The notes under the pieces are model-generated. The model did not search any database. It was not told the DNA's origin and saw only the letters and a list, made by a program, of their open reading frames with translations. This document shows, piece after piece, positions 1-7,497 of a stretch of 28,940 nt of DNA; position 1 is the stretch's first letter; each line of letters begins with the position of its first letter. The stretch is from the NCBI GenBank assembly GCA_900551525.1, contig URWD01000015.1, positions 1 to 28,940 on the forward strand, given 5' to 3'. The stretch is from an uncultured Mycoplasmatota bacterium. GTDB lineage: Bacteria; Bacillota_I; Bacilli_A; RF39; UBA660. A program made the translations under genes and the position numbers.

Positions 1-139
1 TTGTAACCTTTACCTCCGTAGAACTTCCTGTTCCCCCTTGTGCTTTAAAGTATGCATATGTTGCACCAACTACTAGAGCAATTAATGTAACTACTGCAAT
101 TATGCTTAAAATTAAAGCTTGTTTTTTATTATTATTCAT
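1..139 (-). CDS. N-terminus of a SipW-signal, TasA-like surface protein (partial)
   Basis: Reading from an ATG at 139 the frame stays open to the window edge, giving about 46 residues. They start with an Asn/Lys-rich n-region, followed by a hydrophobic stretch and the block VVGATYAYFKAQ. This matches the N-termini of the proteins at 4070-4708 and 4804-6396 (GATYAYF, GATFAYFQAQ). In the Gram-positive TasA/CotN family such peptides are cut by the SipW signal peptidase, and the mature proteins form extracellular fibres or surface coats. No SipW gene is visible here. The gene has its own promoter (185-213). The remainder lies outside the window, so only the secretion signal can be judged. Confidence 0.75.
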   Translation of the reverse strand, partial: MNNNKKQALILSIIAVVTLIALVVGATYAYFKAQGGTGSSTEVKVT

Positions 140-184
140 AAATTAATCACTTCCCTTTACTTATTATGAATACTTTATGTTAAA

Positions 185-213
185 ATTATAACATCAAGCA
201 AAGTTATATGCAA
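185..213 (-). promoter_or_regulatory. Promoter of the SipW-signal gene at 1-139
   Basis: On the minus strand a -35 box TTGCAT (208-213) and a -10 box TATAAT (185-190) are separated by 17 bases. The -10 is extended: TGT precedes TATAAT. The predicted start of transcription lies about 40 bases upstream of the ATG at 139. Confidence 0.65.
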
Positions 214-256
214 TACCATTTTGGTACTATTTTATAACTATTGTAAAATAAAGTAA

Positions 257-1183
257 TTATTTATTTACTTCTTCTTTATATCTTAAATATGCTGTATCCC
301 AAAGTTTATAATTTTTATCACCACGATGATCTACTAAAAGATTAGTATCTTTTAGAATATTACCTAAAACTTCAGATGCTTTTAAAGCTCCAAAGTAATT
401 TAAGTGACCGCCCTCATCTTTTGTATCAGTTTCCCAATTTATATTTAAATCATATTTATTTAAATTTATAAAGGTAAAACCTAATTCTTTACTTAATTCA
501 TTAAACTTTTTATCTCTTTGATGATTCCATGAGTTTTGTGAAGGAAAACCTATTATTATAAGTTTAGTATTATATTCTTTAGCCAAATCTACAAACTTTT
601 TTAAATATTCTAGATTGCTTTCAATCATAACATATTCTTTATCATTTTCTTTCATATAATCTAAAAACTGACCAGACTTAATAGTTTTATTTAACTTATA
701 TCCCTTTTGAATACTCATTATACCATAATCAGAAAATAATACATTTTTCCAATTATTATGATAATTTAAAAGAGGCATAGCTTTTTTTAAAGCCCTTTCA
801 TATTTTACATACCACTTTCTTTTTCTAGTATTTCTAAAAAACATATTTCCACCAAGTATTGCCACCTTTGGTTTTTGACTTTCCATAGCAACCTTATAAT
901 AGTCATAAGCATCCGGAAGTATAAAAGCAGCTTCTGCACAATCAAAGACAGTATAGCCATACTTTCCGTATATTTCCATTGGTATAACAGATGAATAAAC
1001 AAGACTGTCACCAACAATAATGGCATCAACAGAATTTTTAGCCTCACCAAGTATTTCATACTCACTCGTTTTAATTAAACCAAATTCTTTAATGTTTTCT
1101 TTAGGTAAAAGTAAATATGAAAAACCATAATATAGAAAAATAAATATTGCTATAAAAATAATGCTTTTAAATAAATTTTTCAT
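257..1183 (-). CDS. SGNH-fold (DltD/AlgJ-like) partner of a surface O-acyltransferase
   Basis: The protein has 308 residues: one N-terminal membrane anchor (about residues 5-26) and an extracytoplasmic domain. An SGNH/GDSL-type nucleophile motif IIVGDSL gives Ser60, and a C-terminal block D256-E257-G-G-H260-L supplies the usual acid/His pair. Proteins of this kind work with an MBOAT membrane protein to move acyl groups onto extracellular polymers (AlgJ/AlgX with AlgI, DltD with DltB). The MBOAT gene is directly upstream: its stop is 9 bases before this ATG, and the ribosome-binding site GGAGG overlaps that junction. The two are therefore almost certainly co-translated partners. The acceptor (cell-wall polymer, exopolysaccharide or teichoic acid) cannot be told from sequence. 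No DltA or DltC is nearby, so D-alanylation is not supported. Confidence 0.7.
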   Translation of the reverse strand: MKNLFKSIIFIAIFIFLYYGFSYLLLPKENIKEFGLIKTSEYEILGEAKNSVDAIIVGDSLVYSSVIPMEIYGKYGYTVFDCAEAAFILPDAYDYYKVAMESQKPKVAILGGNMFFRNTRKRKWYVKYERALKKAMPLLNYHNNWKNVLFSDYGIMSIQKGYKLNKTIKSGQFLDYMKENDKEYVMIESNLEYLKKFVDLAKEYNTKLIIIGFPSQNSWNHQRDKKFNELSKELGFTFINLNKYDLNINWETDTKDEGGHLNYFGALKASEVLGNILKDTNLLVDHRGDKNYKLWDTAYLRYKEEVNK

Positions 1184-1192
1184 TTTACCTCC

Positions 1193-2770
1193 TTAAAAGT
1201 CTGCATATATTGGATCAACCGGAGCATATCCAGGACCAAACGCACCAAAAATAATAATTGAGAATATTAATAAATAATAAATAAACCATCTAAAGAATAT
1301 ATTTTTATTTGCAAGTTTTTCTCTTACAGAAATACCTTTTTCTCTTAAAATACTTATTACAAGTATAGCTATTAAAGCTAGTATAAGAATAAATAAATCA
1401 GGTACATCAAGCCCTAGACTTGAAATTTCCCATGAACTAACTTTATAACTTGTAAATATTTTTTTAATCATTATAAAGGCACTATTTACAGTTTCTGCCC
1501 TAAAGATTAATTCACCTAAAATAACTAAAAATACTGTTTTAATTATTTGTAACCCTTTAAGTATTTTACTATTTTGAATATTTAATTTAGCATATAACTT
1601 ATTAAATGGTGTTCTTGAAATATTACCAATTGATATTAAAATAAAATGATATAAACCAAATAAAATATATGTCCAACCTGCACCATGCCATAAACCATTT
1701 AAAAACCATACAACTAAAAGAGCAAATGTTCCACTTAACAAAGGTCCATAATGATTACCAAGTAACTTTCTTAAGCTATTAGTCATTTTCTTCATTGGTT
1801 TAGAGAGTGATATCGGATAATATATATAATCTTTAAACCATGTTCCTAAACTAATATGCCATCTTGTCCAAAATTCAGATATATTTTTACTAAAAAATGG
1901 TTGCTTAAAGTTTTCAGGAACATTTATATTAAAGATATTGCCAATACCACATACTACATCCATGGCACCAGAAAAATCCATATAAAGCATAATGGTATAT
2001 GATAAAGCCCCTAAGAATATAACGGGACCAGAGTATTCCATATAGCCACTAAATACTGTTTTAACAAGAATATTAAGTCTATCTGCTATAACTATTTTCT
2101 TAAATAATCCCCATAATATTCTTTGTAAACCAAAACATAAATTTTGATATGTTATTTTATTTCCTTCAAATAAATTTTCTGCAGTATCACTATATCTTGT
2201 AATAGGTCCTTCCATAATACTTGGAAAGAAAGACATAAAAAGTGCTACTCTAAAGAAATTCTTATCAGCTTCTATTTTACCATTATAAACATCAAAAAGG
2301 TATGATAAAGCTTGTAATGTATAAAAAGATATTCCAATCGGAGCAATTAATCTAAGTATACTAAACTCATAACCAGCATTAAATAAATTAAGTAATAAAT
2401 TAATATTAATTGTAAAGAACTTTAAGTATTTAAATACAAATAAGAAAAATACATTAATTATTAAGCAAAGTATTAAAACAAATCTTTTTTGTCTTTTATA
2501 TTTTTCTTTGATACTCTTTTTATCATCGCTATTACAACTACTTAACTCATTATTTTTTGCATCATCTATCTTTTTCATTCTAAGCGTGCTTAAATAAATA
2601 GTTATTATTGTAATTAATATAAATAAAACTCTCCAACCACTTAACAAATAAAAAAATACTAAACTTGATAATAATAAGACATAAGGTCTTACTTTCTTTG
2701 GAAACAAATTATAAAATAATATTACAATCAAAAAGAAATAATTATAATATTTACTTAACACACTATGCAT
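1193..2770 (-). CDS. MBOAT-family membrane O-acyltransferase (AlgI/DltB-like)
   Basis: This is a 525-residue polytopic membrane protein. Hydrophobic segments run through most of its length apart from a charged loop at about residues 65-97. Family hallmarks are present: the FWTRWHISLGTWFKDYIYYP block at residues 300-319 (His305) and NGLWHG with the presumed catalytic His362 inside a hydrophobic segment. MBOAT proteins carry an acyl group, usually acetyl, across the membrane and hand it to an SGNH-fold partner, here the next gene. The length fits AlgI/DltB. The start is supported by GGAG about 9 bases upstream, and a promoter with an extended -10 lies at 2797-2802, so the pair forms its own two-gene transcription unit. 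The acyl donor and acceptor are unknown. Confidence 0.85.
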   Translation of the reverse strand: MHSVLSKYYNYFFLIVILFYNLFPKKVRPYVLLLSSLVFFYLLSGWRVLFILITIITIYLSTLRMKKIDDAKNNELSSCNSDDKKSIKEKYKRQKRFVLILCLIINVFFLFVFKYLKFFTININLLLNLFNAGYEFSILRLIAPIGISFYTLQALSYLFDVYNGKIEADKNFFRVALFMSFFPSIMEGPITRYSDTAENLFEGNKITYQNLCFGLQRILWGLFKKIVIADRLNILVKTVFSGYMEYSGPVIFLGALSYTIMLYMDFSGAMDVVCGIGNIFNINVPENFKQPFFSKNISEFWTRWHISLGTWFKDYIYYPISLSKPMKKMTNSLRKLLGNHYGPLLSGTFALLVVWFLNGLWHGAGWTYILFGLYHFILISIGNISRTPFNKLYAKLNIQNSKILKGLQIIKTVFLVILGELIFRAETVNSAFIMIKKIFTSYKVSSWEISSLGLDVPDLFILILALIAILVISILREKGISVREKLANKNIFFRWFIYYLLIFSIIIFGAFGPGYAPVDPIYADF

Positions 2771-2796
2771 AATACTACTCCTTCAAACATATTTGT

Positions 2797-2802
2797 ATTA
2801 TA
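2797..2802 (-). promoter_or_regulatory. Extended -10 promoter of the MBOAT/SGNH operon
   Basis: The minus strand reads TTTGGTATAAT, an extended -10 (TGG + TATAAT), 26 bases upstream of the MBOAT ATG. The -35 region (ATGACT at 17-base spacing) is poor, as is common with an extended -10. Confidence 0.55.
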
Positions 2803-2834
2803 CCAAATCTCTAATAAAAAGTCATTAAATATAT

Positions 2835-3692
2835 TTATCTTTTAAAAGTTTTAAAATATACATCTTTTAATCTATCACTAGAAACATGAGTATAAATACC
2901 CGTTGTGCTTAAATTAGCATGACCAAGAAGTTCTTGAACAGTTCTAATATCTGCACCATTATTAAGTAAGTGAGTTGCAAATGTATGTCTAAGAGTATGA
3001 GGTGTAACATGAGTCTTAATAGAAATATGTTTCATAATATCTCTAACAATATACTCAACTTCTTCTATAGTTAATTTTTCTCCCCTTTTATTTGTAAATA
3101 AATATCCTTTTTTATCTTTATTTTTTAGATAATCTTCCAAATACTTACTTGCATAGTCACCATAATAAACAATTCTTTCCTTACTTCCCTTACCCATTAC
3201 TTTAATAGTTTTACTACTAAAATCAATATCACTTATTTTAACATTTACCATTTCACCAACACGACAACCGGTTGAATAAAACATTTCAATTAATAATCTT
3301 CTTTCTAATCCTTCATCTGTTTTAGTATCAATAGATGCAAGTAATTCCTCTATTTCAGTATAATTCAAATAATTAGGAAGTTTTTTTTCTAATTTAGGAT
3401 TCTTTACATTTAAAAATATATTACTTTTAACAAGACCTTTTTCAAGCAAATAATTATAAAATGTTCTAAGGGCACTTATTCTTCTAGATATAGTAGTATT
3501 CTTTAAATTACATGTATCTAAATATTTAAGATATCCTCTTACATGAATATTTTCTATACTTAAAAAGTCTATATTACTTTTATCAACATATTTAAAAAAA
3601 TCAGTTAAATCTAACTGATAATTTTTAATAGTATAATCTGAATAATTTAATTCTTTTTTTAAAAAATATAAAAAATTATCTACTTCTTTCAT
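2835..3692 (-). CDS. xerD: Tyrosine recombinase XerD/XerC-type
   Basis: The protein is a site-specific tyrosine recombinase of about 285 residues. It has an N-terminal SAM-like core-binding domain (residues 1-85) and a C-terminal catalytic domain. The full catalytic set is visible (numbered from the ATG at 3692): Arg144 in STGCRVGE, Lys in the GKGSKER turn, His232 and Arg235 in HTLRH, His258 in LLGHA and the nucleophile Tyr267 in GIYTHV. Length and motifs fit chromosomal Xer recombinases that resolve chromosome dimers at dif, rather than phage integrases. The frame also opens six codons earlier at a TTG (3710); the ATG at 3692 is preferred because TTG lacks a ribosome-binding site. The start overlaps the end of the preceding coiled-coil gene. 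XerC versus XerD cannot be decided by eye. Confidence 0.85.
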   Translation of the reverse strand: MKEVDNFLYFLKKELNYSDYTIKNYQLDLTDFFKYVDKSNIDFLSIENIHVRGYLKYLDTCNLKNTTISRRISALRTFYNYLLEKGLVKSNIFLNVKNPKLEKKLPNYLNYTEIEELLASIDTKTDEGLERRLLIEMFYSTGCRVGEMVNVKISDIDFSSKTIKVMGKGSKERIVYYGDYASKYLEDYLKNKDKKGYLFTNKRGEKLTIEEVEYIVRDIMKHISIKTHVTPHTLRHTFATHLLNNGADIRTVQELLGHANLSTTGIYTHVSSDRLKDVYFKTFKR

Positions 3693-4068
3693 CCTTACTT
3701 TCTCTTTCAAACCAAATACTTCTTAACTCATCATATTGTTTTTGTAAACTTTCACGTTTTTTCTCTAGTTCAGCATTTCTTCTTCTAGCATAAACTATAT
3801 CATTTTGTAACTCAGCTTTTACATCATAACGAGTTCCAGTAGTATTTATCATATTTTCACTATATTGAATATCTTCTAATAATCCATCAATTTCCGTTTT
3901 AATTTTACTTAACTCATTTCCAATAAGAAATGCAAAATCAAAATCTGAAATAGGATTCATTAAAGCAACCATTTCATCAGTTAAACCCTCAGTTTCTTCT
4001 GGATGACTACTACGATATTCTTCAACTAAAATTTTTTGATATTGTTGTTTTTTTTCTTCTAAAGTCAT
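3676..4068 (-). CDS. Coiled-coil protein of unknown function
   Basis: I do not recognise this 130-residue protein. It is highly charged, with an N-terminal stretch (residues 1-40) and then a predicted long helix/coiled coil from about residue 50 to 120 (heptad-like EL..KI.TEIDGLLEDIQ, then ELEKKRESLQKQYDEL). There is no signal peptide or membrane segment, so it should be cytoplasmic. It starts one base after the stop of the TasA-like gene, with AAGGCGG as ribosome-binding site, and its 3' end overlaps xerD, so it is translated as part of that operon. It could be a structural or scaffold protein, but nothing visible gives a role. Confidence 0.65.
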   Translation of the reverse strand: MTLEEKKQQYQKILVEEYRSSHPEETEGLTDEMVALMNPISDFDFAFLIGNELSKIKTEIDGLLEDIQYSENMINTTGTRYDVKAELQNDIVYARRRNAELEKKRESLQKQYDELRSIWFERESKDERSR

Positions 4069-4069
4069 A

Positions 4070-4708
4070 CTATTCCGCCTTTTCTATACGTATATAACCC
4101 TTTAATTCTTTTTCTAAATTATTATTTTGATTTTCACTTAAATTAACATAAGTTACTTTAGCATCCCATTTTTCAATTAGTTCAGTATCTGTAGTTATTT
4201 CTCTATTTTTAGTTATATAATATATACCAGTTGTGGTAGTTATATCAAAACCTTTAATAGTATTACCTTTACCATCAACTACACTTACATAATTTAAGCC
4301 TTCAATACTAGTTACTTCATTTCCATTATAATCTTTAACTTCAAGTATTAATTCCGGTTTTTCTGAAGTTGTTGAATAAGTTAAAGTATTACTTTCAATA
4401 TTTAAAAGCAAATTATACTTAACACTTGCAGCTATATCTCCTTCACTATGTCTTAAATATACTCTTGCAAATGTTTCTGATGATAAGTTACCCATTCCTT
4501 CCCTAAAATTATCAGTATCAGGATAAATACTTATGGGGTTTCCAGCATCAAAAAGCATATAATTAAGTGTTGCAGTTTGTGCTTCTAATTTAGGTGATAC
4601 ACGAGCCACCCTAATCATTGTAAAGTATGCATATGTTGCACCAGTTACTAAACTTAGTAGCGCCACAACATATAACACTAAAATAATATTTATTGTCTTT
4701 TTATTCAT
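4070..4708 (-). CDS. TasA-like SipW-signal surface protein (short form)
   Basis: The protein has 212 residues with a SipW-class signal peptide: hydrophobic residues 8-27 then GATYAYF. The mature part aligns by eye with the N-terminal ~210 residues of the neighbouring 530-residue protein: both have DTDNF/DQDNF...GMGN/GKGN, a YNLLLNIESNTLTYS / YYLYLNIENNTFTYS block, TSIEGLNYVSVVD / TDITGLTHTSVTD, NREITT and a WD.KVTYVN / WNIKVTFVN strand. This is the beta-sandwich of the TasA/CotN family, which builds extracellular fibres in Bacillus. The short form ends after this domain (YIRIEKAE) and lacks the CLec-like module of its neighbour. It is followed one base later by the coiled-coil gene. No clear promoter of its own was found, so it may be read from 6453. 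Confidence 0.75.
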   Translation of the reverse strand: MNKKTINIILVLYVVALLSLVTGATYAYFTMIRVARVSPKLEAQTATLNYMLFDAGNPISIYPDTDNFREGMGNLSSETFARVYLRHSEGDIAASVKYNLLLNIESNTLTYSTTSEKPELILEVKDYNGNEVTSIEGLNYVSVVDGKGNTIKGFDITTTTGIYYITKNREITTDTELIEKWDAKVTYVNLSENQNNNLEKELKGYIRIEKAE

Positions 4709-4749
4709 TATATCACCCTTTATTTTAAAAATTGCTAATATTTTATTGA

Positions 4750-4813
4750 TAGTTTACCTAGCCTAACCTAACACATAAAAGCTTCTAGTAGGCATGTCCG
4801 ATCCTAGTTTACC
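4750..4813. repeat. 9-bp direct repeats flanking a GC-richer spacer
   Basis: TAGTTTACC occurs at 4750-4758 and again at 4805-4813. The second copy contains the stop codon and last codons of the 530-residue protein. The 46 bases between are unusually GC-rich for a spacer here and contain the iteration CCTAGCCTAACCTAAC. The repeats could be recombination or slippage endpoints, or chance. Confidence 0.4.
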
Positions 4814-6396
4814 AAAATCGGATCAGTAGCAGAGCCACTTCCCGATGCATAGTTCACGGAAGATGTGAGATTGAAGACTGGCCGAACAGCAAGTGCATCG
4901 TTCGAACTACCATTACACAAACGACCACTAGCATTCACATAAAGTACGCCGGTGTAAAATTCTGCAAAACGGGAAATAGTCCATTCATCAATTCCCATAT
5001 ACATCCAATTAGAATTTGGAATACTATTAATATGATAACTTTTTAAATCAGTTGTCCATGCACTTGGTGCTGCCGCAAATCCATAGTCACTTGCATACAT
5101 TAATCCTATTTGTGCTTTATATTCTGTATCTCCATTTGTTGAATAATTACCTGGCGCTGGTTTTACTATTTCATTTTGATACGCTGTTTTAGCTGGTTTA
5201 CTTGCTATATTATCATAGGCATTTCCTCCAACCTTCCATGTTGTTTCATCTATTTTAGCTGTCCATTCTGCTCCTACCTTTGTTATGAAGTTTTGATTTA
5301 AGTTTGTTTTATTTAACAAACTTGTACTCCATGTATTTGATCCGAATCCGTTATTTATAGTTGTATTATTTTTATAATTCCACGTATATCTATTTATTGT
5401 TGTTAATTCTCCTTTATATGTTGAAACACTACTCTTTGAATATGTACTTGTATTATAATCTCCATCTGTAACTAATAAAGCACTTGTTGCATAATCTGAT
5501 TTGATTAGTTTTACTCTACCATCAAATACTCCGATTATTCTGTATAGATTATCTGCTGGGCATGGGCTTTGTGTTGATCCAAAACATAAATAGTTATTTA
5601 CTTTGTCTCTTGCTCCAGCAAATCTGTATGAATTATCTCCTGCTCCATTTGCTAAGTTTGCATCATGATAATAAATACTATTTTCTCCTTGTGTACCTGT
5701 GTATAATTTTGCTGTATGACATGCTAATGTATTATCATTACATGTTTGATGAAAAGGCATTACTTCCTTTTGTATCATTATCTTTGCACTCATACTTTTT
5801 CCAGCATTTGCATTTTGACTTGCATCATAGTTAACAAATGTTACTTTAATATTCCATCTTTCTTCTTTACTTGATGTTGTTGTTATTTCTCTATTATTAA
5901 ATAGAGTTATAAGTCCGTTTTTATTGGTTATATCATAACCTGAAACTTGAGTACCATTTGCATCAGTTACTGATGTATGAGTAAGTCCTGTTATATCTGT
6001 TACTTCTGTTCCTGCATTATCAGTAATTGTCATTATTATTTCTGGTGTATTTTCATTTATTGAATATGTAAATGTATTATTTTCTATATTCAAATATAAA
6101 TAATAATGTTCTGTTGCTGTATTTGTCTTATTATTTGCTGTTAATGTTGCACTTGCATATGTACTTCCAGTAATGTTTCCTTTTCCACTTGCAAAATTAT
6201 CTTGATCTAAATTAAGTGATATTTGACTACCTGTTGCAAATGTAAATGTATCCACTGTATAAGATTTAACAACAATATCTGCTGATTTACCTTCACCGAC
6301 TTGAGCTTGAAAATATGCAAAAGTAGCCCCTACTACTAAAGCCACTAACGCAAGTAAAGCTATAACACTTAGAATAATTGGTTTCTTCTTTTCCAT
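4804..6396 (-). CDS. TasA-like SipW-signal surface protein with C-terminal CLec/DUF6273-like module
   Basis: This is a 530-residue secreted protein. Residues 1-31 form a SipW-class signal (VVGATFAYFQAQ). Residues about 32-212 form a TasA-like beta-sandwich shared with the protein at 4070-4708. Residues about 218-530 form a second domain with two Cys pairs (TCNDNTLACH, LCFGSTQSPC) and a closing part with W-T-I-S-R-F, VLYVNASGRL and ALAVRPVFNLTSSV. That order resembles the C-type-lectin-like ending of DUF6273 proteins (W..R, VDG, GVRPALNL); this family match is from memory and not tested. Repeated W/Y and polar residues suggest a ligand-binding surface. The last ~180 coding bases are about 45% G+C while the preceding part is about 27%, a sharp break at about 4980. 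It has a good promoter (6425-6453) and AAAGGAG ahead of the ATG. Confidence 0.75.
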   Translation of the reverse strand: MEKKKPIILSVIALLALVALVVGATFAYFQAQVGEGKSADIVVKSYTVDTFTFATGSQISLNLDQDNFASGKGNITGSTYASATLTANNKTNTATEHYYLYLNIENNTFTYSINENTPEIIMTITDNAGTEVTDITGLTHTSVTDANGTQVSGYDITNKNGLITLFNNREITTTSSKEERWNIKVTFVNYDASQNANAGKSMSAKIMIQKEVMPFHQTCNDNTLACHTAKLYTGTQGENSIYYHDANLANGAGDNSYRFAGARDKVNNYLCFGSTQSPCPADNLYRIIGVFDGRVKLIKSDYATSALLVTDGDYNTSTYSKSSVSTYKGELTTINRYTWNYKNNTTINNGFGSNTWSTSLLNKTNLNQNFITKVGAEWTAKIDETTWKVGGNAYDNIASKPAKTAYQNEIVKPAPGNYSTNGDTEYKAQIGLMYASDYGFAAAPSAWTTDLKSYHINSIPNSNWMYMGIDEWTISRFAEFYTGVLYVNASGRLCNGSSNDALAVRPVFNLTSSVNYASGSGSATDPILVN

Positions 6397-6424
6397 ACAA
6401 AACCTACTCCTTTATCATAAATTA

Positions 6425-6453
6425 ATTATATAATAATTTAACATTTTATTCAA
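6425..6453 (-). promoter_or_regulatory. Promoter of the TasA-like operon
   Basis: Minus strand -35 TTGAAT (6448-6453) and -10 TATAAT (6425-6430) with a 17-base spacer. The -10 lies about 30 bases ahead of the ATG at 6396. It is divergent from the plus-strand promoter at 6482-6510, in a 137-base intergenic region. Confidence 0.65.
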
Positions 6454-6481
6454 TTGTTTTTTATTTATTTTTAAAATAATA

Positions 6482-6510
6482 TTGCCAAAGATATAATTTT
6501 AATGTAAAAT
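6482..6510 (+). promoter_or_regulatory. Promoter of the plus-strand two-gene operon
   Basis: TTGCCA (6482-6487), 17 bases, TAAAAT (6505-6510), then GAGAGAAGG (6517-6525) as ribosome-binding site before the ATG at 6534. The -10 is one base off consensus. Confidence 0.5.
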
Positions 6511-6533
6511 TAATATAGAGAGAAGGTATAAAA

Positions 6534-7238
6534 ATGACAAATGATATTAATGATTTAGATTATACAGTTGATGTTTTATTTAATATGGATGGCACAAAAA
6601 AATATGACAGAATTGATAGTGTCGTAAGAAAAAGTACTAATTGTACCCCAACTAGAAATACAAGAAGAAAAAAACAAAAACCAAAAGGAATAAATGAACT
6701 AGCAAAAAAAGCAATTATATTTGTAACACTTGGAGCAGGACTTATAGTTGGAGCAAACGCAGTAAAAGATGCATCAACAACATTTACTAAAACTCAAGAA
6801 GTAAGAAAAACAATTGGTAGTGTAGTTATGGATAACACAGGATACTATGGATATAATCCAAACGAAGAAAGACCATACTGGGATTACAACACTTACAATA
6901 TGGCTGAAGACATACTAGATAAAAATAAAGAATATGATATTGATACTAGAATATATGGATGCTACAGTAATCTAAATGAATACAAAAAAACTGAATTTAT
7001 GGATGAAATATTTAGAAATATGAGCAGATTAATTGGTGATTCTCCAGAAAAATATACAGAAGAAGAAATTAAAGCTTGTTTACATAGTTCATTTGATGAA
7101 TATCTAGAAAGTAAAAATATAACTTTAGAAGATTATAATAAATTAATGGAAAAAGTTATAAAAGCTTATGTTAAAGAAGATAAATCACAAGAAGAAATTA
7201 ATAATTTACTTGGAGAATTAAATGGAGGTTCAAGATGA
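6534..7238 (+). CDS. Single-pass membrane protein of unknown function
   Basis: I do not recognise this 234-residue protein. It has an N-terminal acidic/polar part (residues 1-35), a very basic stretch (TRRKKQKPKG, about residues 43-52), one hydrophobic segment (about 59-78, AIIFVTLGAGLIVGANAV) and a long charged C-terminal part of about 155 residues with Tyr/Asn-rich (GYYGYNPNEERPYWDYNTYN) and helical sections. The positive stretch before the membrane segment predicts an inside N-terminus and an exported C-terminal domain. Ribosome-binding site GAGAGAAGG supports the start. Its stop overlaps the next start (ATGA), so the two genes are translationally coupled. Together they are the only clear plus-strand genes in the window. 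Confidence 0.7.
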   Translation: MTNDINDLDYTVDVLFNMDGTKKYDRIDSVVRKSTNCTPTRNTRRKKQKPKGINELAKKAIIFVTLGAGLIVGANAVKDASTTFTKTQEVRKTIGSVVMDNTGYYGYNPNEERPYWDYNTYNMAEDILDKNKEYDIDTRIYGCYSNLNEYKKTEFMDEIFRNMSRLIGDSPEKYTEEEIKACLHSSFDEYLESKNITLEDYNKLMEKVIKAYVKEDKSQEEINNLLGELNGGSR

Positions 7239-7471
7239 ATGAAAACATTGAAGTAGTAACACTTGAAGATGGCAAAGATTATATGGTTACTGCAGAATTA
7301 GAAATTAATAATATAAAATATTTATTTTTGACAAATGAAGACGATGTTGCAGATTTCTGTTTAAGAAAAATAAATACAATTAATAATAATGAATATCTAG
7401 TTGGTTTAAATGATAAAGAAGAAGTAATAAAAGTATTACAAGAATTTACAAACAAATTTAAAAATGAATAA
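7235..7471 (+). CDS. Small acidic DUF1292-like protein
   Basis: The 78-residue protein has the layout of the DUF1292 family: a short strand containing VVTLEDG, a middle strand pair TAELEINNIKYLFLTNEDD, then CLRKINTINNNEYLVGLNDKEE and a final helix EVIKVLQEF. DUF1292 proteins are small cytoplasmic proteins of unknown role that are common in Firmicutes. The family assignment is from memory of its pattern and is moderate. It is coupled to the upstream membrane-protein gene by an ATGA overlap and is followed immediately by a terminator whose stem includes its stop codon. Confidence 0.6.
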   Translation: MNENIEVVTLEDGKDYMVTAELEINNIKYLFLTNEDDVADFCLRKINTINNNEYLVGLNDKEEVIKVLQEFTNKFKNE

Positions 7472-7497
7472 AGCAAACTCGCTTTATTCATTTTTTT
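7465..7497. terminator. Bidirectional terminator between the DUF1292-like gene and proS
   Basis: A perfect 10-bp stem, TGAATAAAGC (7465-7474) with GCTTTATTCA (7481-7490), has a 6-base loop. On the plus strand it is followed by seven T (7491-7497). On the minus strand it is followed by TTTTTAAAT. It therefore ends both the plus-strand operon and the converging nusB-to-proS operon. Confidence 0.85.

Noticed and set aside
1193..2770. A dlt (D-alanylation) operon
   Set aside because: No DltA or DltC gene is nearby; the pair fits the broader MBOAT/SGNH acyltransferase class.
2835..3692. Phage or integron integrase, implying a mobile element around 2.8-6.4 kb
   Set aside because: Length and motifs fit a chromosomal Xer recombinase; no attachment repeats, phage genes or tRNA lie next to it.
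4894..4910. GTTCGAAC as a LexA/SOS operator
   Set aside because: The Firmicutes SOS box is CGAAC-N4-GTTCG, the opposite arrangement; this site lies within coding sequence far from any start.
5562..5834. Plus-strand open frame opposite the large TasA-like gene
   Set aside because: It is a shadow of the real minus-strand frame; its product is low-complexity Leu/His/Tyr with no ribosome-binding site.
4804..6396. A diversity-generating retroelement as a firm call
   Set aside because: There is no reverse transcriptase, accessory gene or template repeat in the window. Only the location and base composition of the terminal segment are suggestive, so it is kept as a hypothesis.
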